This document shows, one piece after another, positions 1 to 9,529 of a DNA stretch of 64,000 bases. The notes below the pieces were generated by a model. It saw nothing but the letters and a program-made list of their open reading frames with translations. It had not been told where the DNA came from and did not search any database. Position 1 is the stretch's first letter. Every line of letters starts with the position of its first letter. The position numbers and the translations under genes were made by a program. Origin of the DNA: Bradyrhizobium rifense (GTDB taxonomy: Bacteria; Pseudomonadota; Alphaproteobacteria; Rhizobiales; Xanthobacteraceae). The stretch covers positions 187,360 to 251,359 of the forward strand of contig NZ_VSSS01000042.1 of NCBI RefSeq assembly GCF_008123425.1. Direction: 5' to 3'.

Positions 1-377
1 ATCGTCCCGCCGCACGACATGCCCGACGGAAAGAAATCGATCGACCGCCCCGTGGCGCGATCAGCGCAGCGCGCGGCCAGCGTCGCCTGCATGACCACGT
101 CGCGCGGCAGGCGGATGGTCTGTCCGGTGACGCCCGAGCGGATCGCGCGCGCCTCCGCGTCGACCTGGGTTGCGACCCTGACCTGGCGACGCAGCGCGCT
201 GTTGCGATCGGACTTCAGCAGCGCCGCGGTCTCGACCGCATAGCTCTCGAGCTTTGCCCGCGTCGTCGAGTGCGGAATTGCCGGCAGAATGATCGCCGCG
301 AGCAGGCCGATGATTGCAAGCACGCACAGGATCTCGATCAGCGCGAAGCCTCGCGCATCGAAGGCTTGCGTCCGCAC
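1..377 (-). CDS. gspH: Type II secretion minor pseudopilin GspH (3' end beyond window)
   Basis: Minus-strand frame open from a GTG at 377 to the left edge, so the C-terminus is missing. A prepilin cleavage motif lies at residues 9-15 (RGFALIE): Gly10 precedes the cut and Glu15 is the +5 residue. It is followed by a hydrophobic helix (LCVLAIIGLLAAIILPAI). Further on, a motif FFPSGMSCGGT matches the beta-strand end typical of GspH. It would be a minor pseudopilin in the inner membrane and periplasm, made after GspG: the gspG stop is at 391-393, 13 bases upstream. Family is clear from the motif and gene order; GspI is the alternative but would usually follow H. Confidence 0.8.
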   Translation of the reverse strand, partial: MRTQAFDARGFALIEILCVLAIIGLLAAIILPAIPHSTTRAKLESYAVETAALLKSDRNSALRRQVRVATQVDAEARAIRSGVTGQTIRLPRDVVMQATLAARCADRATGRSIDFFPSGMSCGGT

Positions 378-390
378 GTCACGAACCAGC

Positions 391-846
391 TCAGCGCGCG
401 CCGCTGACAATATCGGCTGCCGTTCCACTGCCGCCTTCCTGACCGTCTGATCCGAGCGAGATGATCTCGTAGGGAGCGCTCGCGCCCGGTGAACGATAGA
501 CATAGACGTGGCCCCAGGGATCGTTCGGCACCACACCACCGCGCAAGTAAGGTCCGTTCCAACCGGCCTGATTGTTGCTGCGCGTCAACCCGGTGAGACC
601 TTCATTCGACGTCGGATAGCGGCCGAGATCGAGATAATAGAGATCAAGCGCGCTGGAGAAACTCTCGATCTGGATTTTCGCCGCCTTGGCCTTGGACTCG
701 CTGAGATAGTTCAACACCCGCGGCCCGACCAGCGCCATGATCATGCCGATGATGGTGATGACGACGAGCATTTCGACCAGGGTGAAGCCGGCCTCTCCGC
801 GGGGGACGCGCCGCTGGCGTCGCCTTGACGATGGATATCTGGTCAC
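391..846 (-). CDS. gspG: Type II secretion major pseudopilin GspG
   Basis: A 151-residue protein with an arginine-rich leader and the prepilin motif AGFTLVEML at residues 19-27. Cleavage is expected after Gly20, with Glu25 at +5. The hydrophobic helix is followed by the conserved YYLDLGRYPTSNEGL stretch and a C-terminal calcium-site type segment (ISLGSDGQEGG) typical of the major pseudopilin. It assembles the periplasmic pseudopilus that pushes substrates through the secretin. The start is a GTG at 846 preceded by GAGAGGGG. It lies 25 bases after gspF in an E-F-G-H order. Confidence 0.95.
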   Translation of the reverse strand: MTRYPSSRRRQRRVPRGEAGFTLVEMLVVITIIGMIMALVGPRVLNYLSESKAKAAKIQIESFSSALDLYYLDLGRYPTSNEGLTGLTRSNNQAGWNGPYLRGGVVPNDPWGHVYVYRSPGASAPYEIISLGSDGQEGGSGTAADIVSGAR

Positions 847-871
847 TTCATGCCCCTCTCATTACATCCGC

Positions 872-2083
872 CTAACCGACAATCTGGCTCACCGACATCA
901 GCGCCGTCATCACCGATGTGATCAGGCCGCCGACAACGAGCGAGATCGCGATGATCGCCGCGGGTCCGGCAATGCCGACTGCACGGTCGAGCGTGCGTTG
1001 CAGCTTGGTCTCGTAGAATTCGGCGACCCGGCCGGACAGCATGGGCAATTGCCCAGTCTCGTCACCCAATCTCAACATGCGCACCGCCATGGGCGGCAAC
1101 GCCTCGGTCTCGGCGAGCGCATCGGAGAGCTTTGAGCCATGGCGGACACGGTCGGCAGCATCGCTCCAGACCGTCGATGATCCGGTTGTCGCCATCATGT
1201 CGACGAGGATGCGCAGCGTGGTCGTGAGGTTAACGCCGCTGCCGAGCAGCAGGCCGAGATTGCGGCAGAACAGCGCCGTGCGATATGCGCGCATCACGTT
1301 GCGGATCGCCGGCAACCGCGTGATCGCATTGGTCATGCCGCTGCGGACGCGCTCCTGACGCAACAGCAACCACGCGGCGGCGATCGTGGCGGCAAGCCCG
1401 GCCAGCACTGCCTCTGAATTGCCGCGCAGGAATGTGGAGATGTTCAGGAATACGCCGACGATCGGATCGACCTTGGCACCGAAATCCTGCAAGACGCTCG
1501 CAAATTGCGGCAGCACGAATGTCAGGAAGAACAGCAGCACGCATCCGGCCGCGCCGAGCACGAAAATGGGATAGCGGATCGCATCGGTCAGGCGCCGCTT
1601 CAGTGCCTCGCCGCGCGCGCGTTCGCCGGCCAGCACCTCCAGCACCTGGTCCAGCGACCCCGATGCCTCGCCGACCCGCACCAGCGCGATGTACATCGGC
1701 GGAAACAACCCCTCATGCCGCGCCAGCGCCTCGCCGAAGCTCTCGCCGGAGACGACGCGCGCGCGGATGTCGGCGACGACGGACCTCAGCCGTCCGAAAT
1801 CCGGATCGGCGGCGAGCAGCTCCAACCCGTCATTGATGCGGGCGCCGGCGCGCAGCAGCAACGCGAGGTCGCGGGTGAAGATGGTGACGTCCTCGGCCGT
1901 CGGCCTGTTGAAGAGGCTGAGCGCGCCACGCGCCACGCCGCCCTCCTCCGGCGTAACGTTGTCGACCAGCACCAGGCCGAGCCGCTCGATCCGCTGCGCC
2001 ACGTCGCCCGGCGCCGGCGCGGCGATAGCCCCGGAGATCAGTTCGCCGTTGGCATTGAGCGCGCGGTAGCGATAATTCGGCAT
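872..2083 (-). CDS. gspF: Type II secretion inner-membrane platform protein GspF
   Basis: 403 residues, the usual GspF length. Two GspF/PilC-type repeats are visible: the first around residues 65-190 (FTRDLALLLRAG ... LVRVGEASGSL), the second around 270-390 (FCRNLGLLLGSG ... MLRLGDETGQL). Hydrophobic segments lie near 168-190, 218-240 and 372-395. It is the inner-membrane platform that couples the GspE ATPase to pseudopilus assembly. The ATG at 2083 lies 4 bases after the gspE stop, which implies translational coupling. Confidence 0.95.
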   Translation of the reverse strand: MPNYRYRALNANGELISGAIAAPAPGDVAQRIERLGLVLVDNVTPEEGGVARGALSLFNRPTAEDVTIFTRDLALLLRAGARINDGLELLAADPDFGRLRSVVADIRARVVSGESFGEALARHEGLFPPMYIALVRVGEASGSLDQVLEVLAGERARGEALKRRLTDAIRYPIFVLGAAGCVLLFFLTFVLPQFASVLQDFGAKVDPIVGVFLNISTFLRGNSEAVLAGLAATIAAAWLLLRQERVRSGMTNAITRLPAIRNVMRAYRTALFCRNLGLLLGSGVNLTTTLRILVDMMATTGSSTVWSDAADRVRHGSKLSDALAETEALPPMAVRMLRLGDETGQLPMLSGRVAEFYETKLQRTLDRAVGIAGPAAIIAISLVVGGLITSVMTALMSVSQIVG

Positions 2084-2087
2084 GGTT

Positions 2088-3785
2088 CTACCGCACCGTG
2101 GTGACGCGGAAGACCTCGGGCACCGTCGTCAGCCCGGAGCGGCATTTTGCGACAGCATCCTCGAGCATCGTCGTCATCCCGCCCCGCATCGCGGCGGCGT
2201 CGATGGAGTGGGAGTCGGTCTGCGGTCCGATCAGCGTACGGACCTCGTCGGACATTTCGAGGATCTCGAACACGCCGTTGCGGCCGCGATAGCCGGTGCC
2301 GCCGCAGCGTTCGCAGCCGCCGGCCTCATGCACGACCTCGCCGCACTTGAAGCCGATCACGGCAAACCGAGGATCCTTGGCCAGATCGGCCTCGGTCAGC
2401 GCGTGCGGCACCTTGCAACGGTCGCACAGCATGCGGACCAGCCGCTGCGCCACCACCGCGCGCAGCGTCGATTTGAGCAGGAAACCCTCGATGCCGAGAT
2501 CAATCAGGCGCGGCACGGCCGCAGCCGCGGTCTCGGTGTGCAGCGTCGTCAGCACGAGATGGCCGGTAAGCGCAGCGTGGATGGCAATATGCGCGGTCTC
2601 GGCGTCGCGGACCTCGCCGACCATGATCACGTCGGGGTCCTGACGCACGAAGGCGCGCATGGCGGAGGCGAAGGTCAGGCCGATCGACGGCTTGACCTGG
2701 GACTGGTTGATGCCGGGGATCTCATACTCGACGGGATCCTCGATAGTGAGGATCTTGCGCGTCGGCTCGTTGAGGATCGACAGCATGGTCGCAAGCGTGG
2801 TGGTCTTGCCGCTGCCTGTCGGCCCGGTGATCACGATCATGCCATGCGGCATCGCGAGCAGGCGCGTCATCGCGCTCTCGTCGCGGGTCCGCAGGCCGAG
2901 CTTGCTCATTTCGAGCAGACCGCGATCGCGCGGCAACAGGCGGATCACGGCGCTCTCGCCATGCTGCGTCGGCATGGTCGCGACGCGGACGTCGAGCTCG
3001 TTACGGCCGACGCGGACGCGCGCCGCACCGTCCTGCGGCAGGCGGCGCTCGGCGATGTTGAGGCTTGCGAGAATCTTGATGCGCGAGATCAGCGCCTGCT
3101 GCGGGATACCATGCGGCGAGGGCAGCGCGCGCAACAGGCCGTCGACGCGCATGCGCACCGTAAGCCCGGCGCGGAACGGCTCGACGTGAATGTCGCTGGC
3201 GCGCAGGTCGACCGCGCGCTCCAGGAGATCGTTGAGCGCGCGGACGACCGGCGCGCCGCTGGCGAGATCGCGCAGGCTTTCGATGTCGTCGTCGGACTGC
3301 TGCCCGACGCTGCGCACGCCGTCGTCTGTCTTCGCATCACCCGCTTCAGCGCGCTGATCGAGCACCGTGGTGATGTCCTCGAACGATGCGACGACGACCT
3401 CGACGCTCTCGCCGAACACGATCTCGGCGGCGCGCACCGCTGCGGTGTCAGAGGGATCGGCGATCGCCAGCCGAAAACCGCCGTTCGGCGCACGGAACGG
3501 AAAGATGGTGGACTCACGCAGGAAGCGCTGGGAGAAACCGTCGAGGCACGGTGTCGTCGTGAGCAGTTGCGGCAGGCCGAGCCGCGCCAGGCCGAAATAG
3601 TCGGACACCTCGTCGGCAAACTCGGCCGCCGACAGATCGGTCGCCTCCCATAATTCGAGCAGGGGGCGCGTCAGCGCCGGGTTGGTGGAGTTTTCCACAC
3701 GGGCGCGCGCCCGCGGCGGCAATGAATATTTCTCGAGGAGATGCTGCCGGAAGCTCTCTGCGGAAAGGTCTCGCATCGCACTCAC
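2088..3785 (-). CDS. gspE: Type II secretion ATPase GspE
   Basis: 565 residues. Walker A is GPTGSGKTTT near residue 320, the Walker B/Asp box region is VGEVRDAETAHIA, and LTGHLVLTTLHTETA is the His box. A C-terminal zinc motif of paired cysteines (CDRC ... CERCGGTGYRGR) is characteristic of GspE/PilB ATPases. It is a cytoplasmic hexameric ATPase that powers pseudopilus extension through GspF. The start is GTG at 3785 with AAGG 6 bases upstream; an ATG three codons in (3776) is an alternative. First gene of the minus-strand gspEFGH set, transcribed away from gspD. Confidence 0.95.
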   Translation of the reverse strand: MSAMRDLSAESFRQHLLEKYSLPPRARARVENSTNPALTRPLLELWEATDLSAAEFADEVSDYFGLARLGLPQLLTTTPCLDGFSQRFLRESTIFPFRAPNGGFRLAIADPSDTAAVRAAEIVFGESVEVVVASFEDITTVLDQRAEAGDAKTDDGVRSVGQQSDDDIESLRDLASGAPVVRALNDLLERAVDLRASDIHVEPFRAGLTVRMRVDGLLRALPSPHGIPQQALISRIKILASLNIAERRLPQDGAARVRVGRNELDVRVATMPTQHGESAVIRLLPRDRGLLEMSKLGLRTRDESAMTRLLAMPHGMIVITGPTGSGKTTTLATMLSILNEPTRKILTIEDPVEYEIPGINQSQVKPSIGLTFASAMRAFVRQDPDVIMVGEVRDAETAHIAIHAALTGHLVLTTLHTETAAAAVPRLIDLGIEGFLLKSTLRAVVAQRLVRMLCDRCKVPHALTEADLAKDPRFAVIGFKCGEVVHEAGGCERCGGTGYRGRNGVFEILEMSDEVRTLIGPQTDSHSIDAAAMRGGMTTMLEDAVAKCRSGLTTVPEVFRVTTVR

Positions 3786-3842
3786 AGCTTGCCTTGTTAC
3801 CGGAAAGCAACAGCCCCCGCGGCCGACGGAAGTCCTTTACCC

Positions 3843-3870
3843 TTGACTTATTCATTAGCAAAAACATAAT
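3843..3870 (+). promoter_or_regulatory. Candidate sigma70-type promoter for gspD
   Basis: In the AT-rich stretch between the divergent gspE and gspD starts there is TTGACT (3843-3848), a 16-base spacer and CATAAT (3865-3870). The gspD ATG lies 42 bases downstream. Good match to a -35/-10 pair; assignment is by inspection only. Confidence 0.45.
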
Positions 3871-3911
3871 CGTGGCGCAAATTATTGCGCGTCCGAACCA
3901 AGGGGGATCGG

Positions 3912-6296
3912 ATGCTGTTTCCAGTCACTTCCAGCGTTGGCAGGCGTATCTTGTTTGAAGTGGTCAAGCCGCTTTTGCGCCACCGCTCAGCGTTGGCTGG
4001 AATGCTCGTGCTATTGTCGTCCGCCTTCCTGCTCACAGCCTGCATCGTCACTGCCGACCAGTCAGTCGAAGCGGACCCGAAGGACCCGCGCAGCCAGGAC
4101 ATTGTCGACAAGATCCGCGGCCTCGATCTCCAGCCCCGGCAACCTGCGGATGCAGGGGCAACCGGCGTTGGCCAGCCGAAATCGTCGAAACCCGCGATCT
4201 ATCTGAGCGATGGTGCACAGCAAGGCGGCGCGCTGGCCGAGCGCGACGATGGCGGCGGCAGCGGGTATGACCTCAATTTCGAGAATGCGCCGGTCGCGAC
4301 CGTGGCCAAGGTCATCCTCGGCGACGTGCTCAATGTCGGCTACACGATCGATCCGCGCGTACAAGGAACTGTCACACTCGCCTCGGTGCGTCCGGTTCCG
4401 AAGGCGGACGCGATTTACGTGCTGGAGAATGCGCTGCGCATGTCCGGCGTGGCGCTGGTGCGCGACCGCACCGGCTATCGCCTGCTGCCGGCACCGGAAG
4501 CCGGCCCCGGCGGCATCGACCGCTCGGCGAGCACCGAAGCCGGCCAGGGCATCACCGTTGTGCCGTTACGCTACACGTCGGCGCAAAACATCTTCAAGCT
4601 GCTCGATGCTTTCGGCGTGAAGGCATCGACCATGCGCCCCGACAGTTCCCGCAACACCCTGATCGTCAGCGGCAGCGGAACGGACCGGGCGACCGCGGTT
4701 GACACAATTCTGTCATTCGATGCCGACTGGATGCGTGGACAATCGGTCGGCATCTTCCCGGTGCGCAATTCCTCGCCCGAGCCTGTCATCGCCGAGATCG
4801 AGAAGATCATGGATTCCGGCGAAGGCGGCATGGGGCAGAACGTCATCAAGCTCCAGCCGATCGCGCGGCTCAACTCGATCCTCGTGGTGAGCCAGAAGCC
4901 GGAATATCTGAAGCGCGCGCAGACCTGGATTGCGCGGCTCGACCGTTCCGATACCGACGGTGTGAACCTGAAGTCCTATCCGCTGCGCTACGGCAATTCC
5001 AAGCTGGTCGTGTCGATGCTCAACGAGATGCTGTTCAACCAGAGCTCGGCGAGCAACTCGACGCTCGACAGCGCGTCGAGCCAGGTCGCTCCCGGTGCGG
5101 GGATTTCGACGTCGACCTCAACTAATCCTGTCGCCTCACTGAGCGCACTGCCGACCGCCGCTTCAGGCGCTGCGACGCCGGTGACCGGACCGGCGAGCTC
5201 AGCGCTCGGCGCCCGTCCCGCTCCGGCAGCGTCCGCGACGCCGGCGCAGGACAACAACAGCTTCGGTGGCCCCAACGGCAATGGCTCGAAATCCGGCGTC
5301 AACGGCATCCTGCAGAACGTGCGGATCACCGCCGACGTCACCAACAATGCCGTTCTCGTCTATGCCAACCAGGACGCGCAGCGCGTTGTCGAGCAGACCA
5401 TCCGCCAGATCGACCGGCCGCAGCGCCAGATCGCCATCGAGGCGACGATCGCCGAGGTGACACTGAACGACCAGCTGAACTATGGCGTGCAGTTCTTCCT
5501 GGCGAGCCAGAAAGGTTCGATCTCCAACACCATCTCGGGCGTCAGCAATGCCGCGACAGTTGGCAGCGGTGCCGTCGAAGCGGCGTCCAACGCCGTCAAC
5601 GCCGCATCCGGTGCGCTGCTCGGACGTGTCTTGCCGGGCTTCAACTTCCTGATCGGCTCGGAGAACTCGCCGCGCGTCATTCTCGACGCGCTGCACGGCG
5701 TCACCGACGTCAAGGTGTTGTCGAACCCGTCGCTGGTGGTGCTGGACAACCAGGCCGCAACGTTGCAGGTTGGCGATCAGGTGCCGTTCTCCACCGGCAC
5801 CGCGACGGTGCTGACCGCCAACAACACCGTGGTCAACACCATCGACTACAAGAACACCGGCATCATCCTGCGCGTGCTGCCGCGCGCCAATGCCAACGGC
5901 AATGTCGTGCTCGATATCGAGCAGGAGATCTCGAGCGTGGCCGCCGGCAGCGCCAACTCGCTGACGCCGACGATCTCGCAGCGCCGGGTCAAGAGCTCGA
6001 TCGCGGTGACGAGCGGACAGACCGTGCTGCTCGCCGGTCTGATCAGCGAGACCGAAAACAAGCAGCGCCAGGGCCTGCCGATCCTGGATTCCATTCCGGG
6101 CGTGGGCGACGCATTCGGACATCAGACCACCGCACGCGCCCGCACCGAGCTGATCCTGTTCATCCGTCCGACCGTCATCAAGGACGGCGTCGACGCGCGT
6201 GTCATCGCCGAGGAGATGCGCAGCAAGATGAACGGCCGCCTGGTCGGGACCAGCAATCCTGTGGTCACCGTCAGCCCGCCCAAGGCCGCGCGCTGA
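3912..6296 (+). CDS. gspD: Type II secretion secretin GspD with lipoprotein signal
   Basis: Outer-membrane secretin that forms the exit channel of the type II system. I place the start at the ATG at 3912 because AAGGGGG sits just upstream; a TTG at 3885 is less likely. The 794-residue product has an N-terminal hydrophobic segment ending in the lipobox LLTAC (Cys44), so it is predicted to be lipidated. An N0-type domain lies around residues 110-195, N1-N3 repeats from about 210 to 535 with a Ser/Ala/Pro/Gly-rich linker at about 390-465, and the secretin domain from about 575 to 765 (VLSNPSLVVLDNQ, VPFSTGTA, then SGQTVLLAGLI). No gspC is adjacent. It is followed after 4 bases by the prepilin peptidase. 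Confidence 0.93.
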   Translation: MLFPVTSSVGRRILFEVVKPLLRHRSALAGMLVLLSSAFLLTACIVTADQSVEADPKDPRSQDIVDKIRGLDLQPRQPADAGATGVGQPKSSKPAIYLSDGAQQGGALAERDDGGGSGYDLNFENAPVATVAKVILGDVLNVGYTIDPRVQGTVTLASVRPVPKADAIYVLENALRMSGVALVRDRTGYRLLPAPEAGPGGIDRSASTEAGQGITVVPLRYTSAQNIFKLLDAFGVKASTMRPDSSRNTLIVSGSGTDRATAVDTILSFDADWMRGQSVGIFPVRNSSPEPVIAEIEKIMDSGEGGMGQNVIKLQPIARLNSILVVSQKPEYLKRAQTWIARLDRSDTDGVNLKSYPLRYGNSKLVVSMLNEMLFNQSSASNSTLDSASSQVAPGAGISTSTSTNPVASLSALPTAASGAATPVTGPASSALGARPAPAASATPAQDNNSFGGPNGNGSKSGVNGILQNVRITADVTNNAVLVYANQDAQRVVEQTIRQIDRPQRQIAIEATIAEVTLNDQLNYGVQFFLASQKGSISNTISGVSNAATVGSGAVEAASNAVNAASGALLGRVLPGFNFLIGSENSPRVILDALHGVTDVKVLSNPSLVVLDNQAATLQVGDQVPFSTGTATVLTANNTVVNTIDYKNTGIILRVLPRANANGNVVLDIEQEISSVAAGSANSLTPTISQRRVKSSIAVTSGQTVLLAGLISETENKQRQGLPILDSIPGVGDAFGHQTTARARTELILFIRPTVIKDGVDARVIAEEMRSKMNGRLVGTSNPVVTVSPPKAAR

Positions 6297-6300
6297 CGGT

Positions 6301-6897
6301 GTGACCGGGGAAGATGCGCATGACGGGATCCGCGCCCCGCTCGTCCTCAGCCTCGCGCTGCTCGTGGCCGTGTTCGCAAGCCTCGTCACGGCACCCACCG
6401 CGGAAGGCCTCTATGGTGCGTTCCTGGCCGCTCTCATGCTCGCCATCGCCGCGAACGATGCCCGCCATTATCTGATCCCGAACGAGCTGACGGGGGCCGC
6501 CTTCGCGCTCGCCCTGCTCCGCGCCGCGGCCTTCGTGCCCGATTTCGGTGCCGAGGCGCTGCTCTGGCCGATCGCGCGTGCCGTCGCCGCGGCACTTCCG
6601 CTGCTGCTGCTGATGCTGGCCTACCGGTACTGGCGCGGCCGCGACGGGCTCGGGCTCGGCGACGTCAAGCTCGCTGCCGTCAGCGGGGCCTGGCTCGATC
6701 TTGCGACGGTGGCCGCGGTGATCGAGCTCGCGGCGCTGCTCGCGATCGGCGCCTATGTCGCCAATGCTGCATTGCAAAGGAAACCGCTGCGCGGGACCGC
6801 CTTCCTGCCGTTCGGGCTGTTCCTGGCACCGTCGATCTGGATCGGGTGGCTGGGCGAGACGTGGTATCTGAACTGGCTCGGCGGCTGGGCTGGCTAA
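6301..6897 (+). CDS. gspO: Prepilin peptidase (A24 family, peptidase domain only)
   Basis: 198 residues from a GTG at 6301, 4 bases after the gspD stop, so probably one operon. It is a polytopic membrane aspartyl protease. The two catalytic aspartates of the A24 family are visible as Asp53 in NDARHYLIPN and Asp121 in GLGLGDVKL. It lacks the N-terminal cytoplasmic methylase domain with CxxC pairs found in E. coli-type GspO, so it is the short, CpaA-like form. It would cleave the leaders of the GspG and GspH prepilins encoded on the other strand. Confidence 0.9.
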   Translation: MTGEDAHDGIRAPLVLSLALLVAVFASLVTAPTAEGLYGAFLAALMLAIAANDARHYLIPNELTGAAFALALLRAAAFVPDFGAEALLWPIARAVAAALPLLLLMLAYRYWRGRDGLGLGDVKLAAVSGAWLDLATVAAVIELAALLAIGAYVANAALQRKPLRGTAFLPFGLFLAPSIWIGWLGETWYLNWLGGWAG

Positions 6898-7031
6898 AGC
6901 CTGGTGCGCTCAGGGTGAATCCTCACCGCGGCGCAGGCGCGAGGCGTCCGGCCGCCTGCCGTCGCCTACTGTGCATGGGGTTGTTTTCGACTTTTTTGCT
7001 GGAGGCGTCCTGGAATCCCAGGCGGCCGGCG

Positions 7032-7610
7032 TCAGCGCTCGCGGCTCGGCGCCCATTCCAGCGCCCGCAGGCGGGCCTGGGCGATCTCCCCGCGCGTCAT
7101 CTTGGTGGTGACGGCGTCGCGGATCCGGGCCCGGGATTCCCGCACCCGCGGCGGCGACGCGGCGGTCGACAGGTTCAGCCATTTGGAGGCCTCGACGATG
7201 TCCTGCGGCACGCCCTGGCCGCGGTCGTAGAGCAGCCCCAGCGAATATTGCGCGCGGGCATCGCCCTGCTCCGCCGCCCGCCGGTACCACATCGCAGCTT
7301 CCGTGTAGTTCTGCGGCACGCCGCGCCCGGTCTCGAACAGGAAGCCGAGATAGGACTGCGCCGCCACGTTGCCGCGCTCGGCGAGCGGAATAAAGACGCG
7401 GGACGCCGTCACATAGTCCTGCCGCTTGAAGGCGGCGAGGCCTTGGCCGAGGGATTGGGCGTGGGCCGGAGCAACGGCGCAGAGTAGAAACAGCGCCACA
7501 GCCAAGCCGTTTGTGATCGCAGCGCGGTTCGATGCCAAGCCGCGCCCTGACCCCTGCGCCAAGCTGCCAGCCCGACAGTCTTCAAAGACTCGTTTCATCG
7601 CCGCCCGCAT
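7032..7610 (-). CDS. Sel1-repeat secreted or periplasmic protein
   Basis: 192 residues. A hydrophobic segment near residues 34-50 ending in AHAQ suggests a signal peptide with a long n-region; a start at the ATG for residue 5 is possible. Two to three Sel1-like repeats follow: AAQSYLGFLFETGRGVPQ, ARAQYSLGLLYDRGQGVPQ, and the partial EASKWLNLS. Sel1 repeats are helix-turn-helix scaffolds for protein contacts. It converges with the prepilin peptidase gene. The partner is unknown. Confidence 0.75.
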   Translation of the reverse strand: MRAAMKRVFEDCRAGSLAQGSGRGLASNRAAITNGLAVALFLLCAVAPAHAQSLGQGLAAFKRQDYVTASRVFIPLAERGNVAAQSYLGFLFETGRGVPQNYTEAAMWYRRAAEQGDARAQYSLGLLYDRGQGVPQDIVEASKWLNLSTAASPPRVRESRARIRDAVTTKMTRGEIAQARLRALEWAPSRER

Positions 7611-7699
7611 TGGTCTCTCAACCTCGGCAAAATCTTAAACGTGTGGGCCGGTGAAATCCATACCGACCGGCCGATAACGATCCCTCTGCCGCGCAACCC

Positions 7700-9529
7700 C
7701 TACTCGATCCGCAACAATCTGGCGATAAATTCCGCACCTTCGATCGTGAGATGACCATAGTCCCAAGTCAGCAATTCCGTCCTCGACGACGCCGTGTGCG
7801 TCAGGCAGCCCGCTTCGTTGCACAGCACCGCAAAAGGCGAAACGAACCGCACGCCCGTCTCGGCCGCCATGCGCGCCAGCCCCATGTTGATGGACTGATA
7901 GTTTTCGGTGCGAGGCGGCAAGCGATCGGGAAGCTGCCCGTTTGATCGCCAGAAATCGTAAACCTGTATTGGCAGATCAGGTGTCCAGAGCGGCGGCGCA
8001 CCAACCAGGATCACCTCACCGACTTCGGTCTTTAGCTGGCGAAGCATCTCGGCCAGACTACTGCTCATCGCGTTTTCCGCGTTGAGCCCTTTGTACTCCG
8101 GGTAGCTGGTCCAGACCGCGAAAAGAATGACCCTCTTTGGCTTCAGTTCGGAGATCTTTGCGAGAATCGCGCGATTGCTGGCGGCGCAAGCCTCTCCTCC
8201 TTCGAGCGCCGAGGGCGGGCAACTGTCCCGCGTAAACTGCGCGATCTCGCTGGTGCTCTGTTTTAGCGCCGCCAGCCCCGCATAAAGGCGCCCTGCGTGA
8301 GAGTCCCCCCAAACCAGGGTGGAACCCTCACTGCATTCGGGACGATAGCTTTCGAAACTCGTCGTCAATTCCAGCCAGCACTTGAGAACCCGGCCACCTA
8401 ACGCCGGATTGTATTGCATGACCGCTAAAACCGGACGGATCTGCTCGGGGAACCGCGAGGAAACACCATCATCGCTCCAGACCGCCGTCGACAGGCCGAG
8501 CACCGAGGCCATCAACGAAAGCGAAACGGCAACGCTCGATGGACGCAGCCAGCCAAATCGGATCGGGCGCTCGATGAACGCGGTCGTGAGCGCCGCCAGA
8601 ACCAGGCTTGACAATATCACGGCGAGCTTCGCCGGCACCGACACGAAGCCGGCCAACGCCGCGAACGTCAGCAGCGGCCAGTGCCACAGATACAAGGGGT
8701 AACTGATCAGGCCGATCGATACGATCCACTGCTGCCGCAGGATACGCGAGCCGAAGATAACAACGAGTGCCGTGCCCGTTACCGGGATCAGGGCCGCGGG
8801 GCCCGGGAAAACGTTCGACCTCTTCAGAAAAAAACCGCCTGCGACGATCAGCACGATCCCTGCAAGCGACATGAGGTCGGACCGCTTCGTCGCAGGAAAT
8901 TTGCCCGTTGCAAGGAATCCGCCAATCGCAAGTTCCCACAGCCGTGATATCGGAGAATAGAACGCCGTGGCCGGGTGGTATCGCGTCGCATAACAGCAAT
9001 AGAGGAACGACACGATCGCCACGAATATTAGCCCGACCGTCGACCATTTCGGTATCTTCGTCAGGCCTAACAGCAGCAGCGGCCAGAACAGATAGAATTG
9101 CTCTTCGACACCGAGCGACCAAAGGTGCAGCAGCGGCTTGGTTTCTGCCGCCGCGTCGAAATATCCGACCTCGTTCAAAAGCAACAGGTTGGGAAAGAAC
9201 AGCGCGCCGGCGATAGCGTGGAGACCGAGATTGTGAAACGGCAACGGCAGCATTGCCACCCATCCGATCGCCAGCGCGGCAAGAAGCACAGTCGCAAGGG
9301 CAGGAAGAATTCTTCTCGCGCGCCGCGCATAGAATTTCCTGATGCTGAAGCTGGATGAATTAATGCCCGAGAGAACGATACCCGTGATCAGGTACCCACT
9401 GATCACGAAGAACACGTCGACGCCGATGAATCCCCCGCTCATCGCGCGCGGGAACGCGTGGTAGACGACGACCAAAATCACTGCGACCGCCCGAAGACCG
9501 TCGACATCAGCTCGATACTTCTCGGTCAT
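7700..9529 (-). CDS. Membrane acyltransferase with C-terminal SGNH domain (OafA/YrhL type)
   Basis: 609 residues. The N-terminal half (about 1-345) is an acyltransferase-3 domain with about ten membrane helices and the family motifs VVYHAFP and GVDVFFVISGYLITG; LWSLGVEEQFYLFWPLL follows. The C-terminal half is an SGNH hydrolase-like domain with LVWGDSHAGR (block I Ser) near residue 400 and the terminal catalytic DYGH at about 590. Such fusions O-acetylate surface polysaccharide or lipopolysaccharide: the membrane part moves the acyl group and the SGNH part transfers it outside. Single gene on the minus strand, divergent from the WbqC-like gene. Confidence 0.9.
   Translation of the reverse strand: MTEKYRADVDGLRAVAVILVVVYHAFPRAMSGGFIGVDVFFVISGYLITGIVLSGINSSSFSIRKFYARRARRILPALATVLLAALAIGWVAMLPLPFHNLGLHAIAGALFFPNLLLLNEVGYFDAAAETKPLLHLWSLGVEEQFYLFWPLLLLGLTKIPKWSTVGLIFVAIVSFLYCCYATRYHPATAFYSPISRLWELAIGGFLATGKFPATKRSDLMSLAGIVLIVAGGFFLKRSNVFPGPAALIPVTGTALVVIFGSRILRQQWIVSIGLISYPLYLWHWPLLTFAALAGFVSVPAKLAVILSSLVLAALTTAFIERPIRFGWLRPSSVAVSLSLMASVLGLSTAVWSDDGVSSRFPEQIRPVLAVMQYNPALGGRVLKCWLELTTSFESYRPECSEGSTLVWGDSHAGRLYAGLAALKQSTSEIAQFTRDSCPPSALEGGEACAASNRAILAKISELKPKRVILFAVWTSYPEYKGLNAENAMSSSLAEMLRQLKTEVGEVILVGAPPLWTPDLPIQVYDFWRSNGQLPDRLPPRTENYQSINMGLARMAAETGVRFVSPFAVLCNEAGCLTHTASSRTELLTWDYGHLTIEGAEFIARLLRIE

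Noticed and set aside
2082..3653. Long open frame opposite gspE on the plus strand
   Set aside because: It follows high GC and third-base bias of gspE in antisense, has no recognisable domain and no ribosome site.
5199..6398. 399-codon frame opposite gspD
   Set aside because: Low-complexity His/Arg/Asp/Gly-rich antisense translation of a clear secretin gene.
6948..7029. Terminator from ccggccgcctg and caggcggccgg arms between gspO and the Sel1 gene
   Set aside because: The 11-bp arms are about 60 bases apart, too far for a typical terminator; a true one may be the weaker hairpin near 7010.
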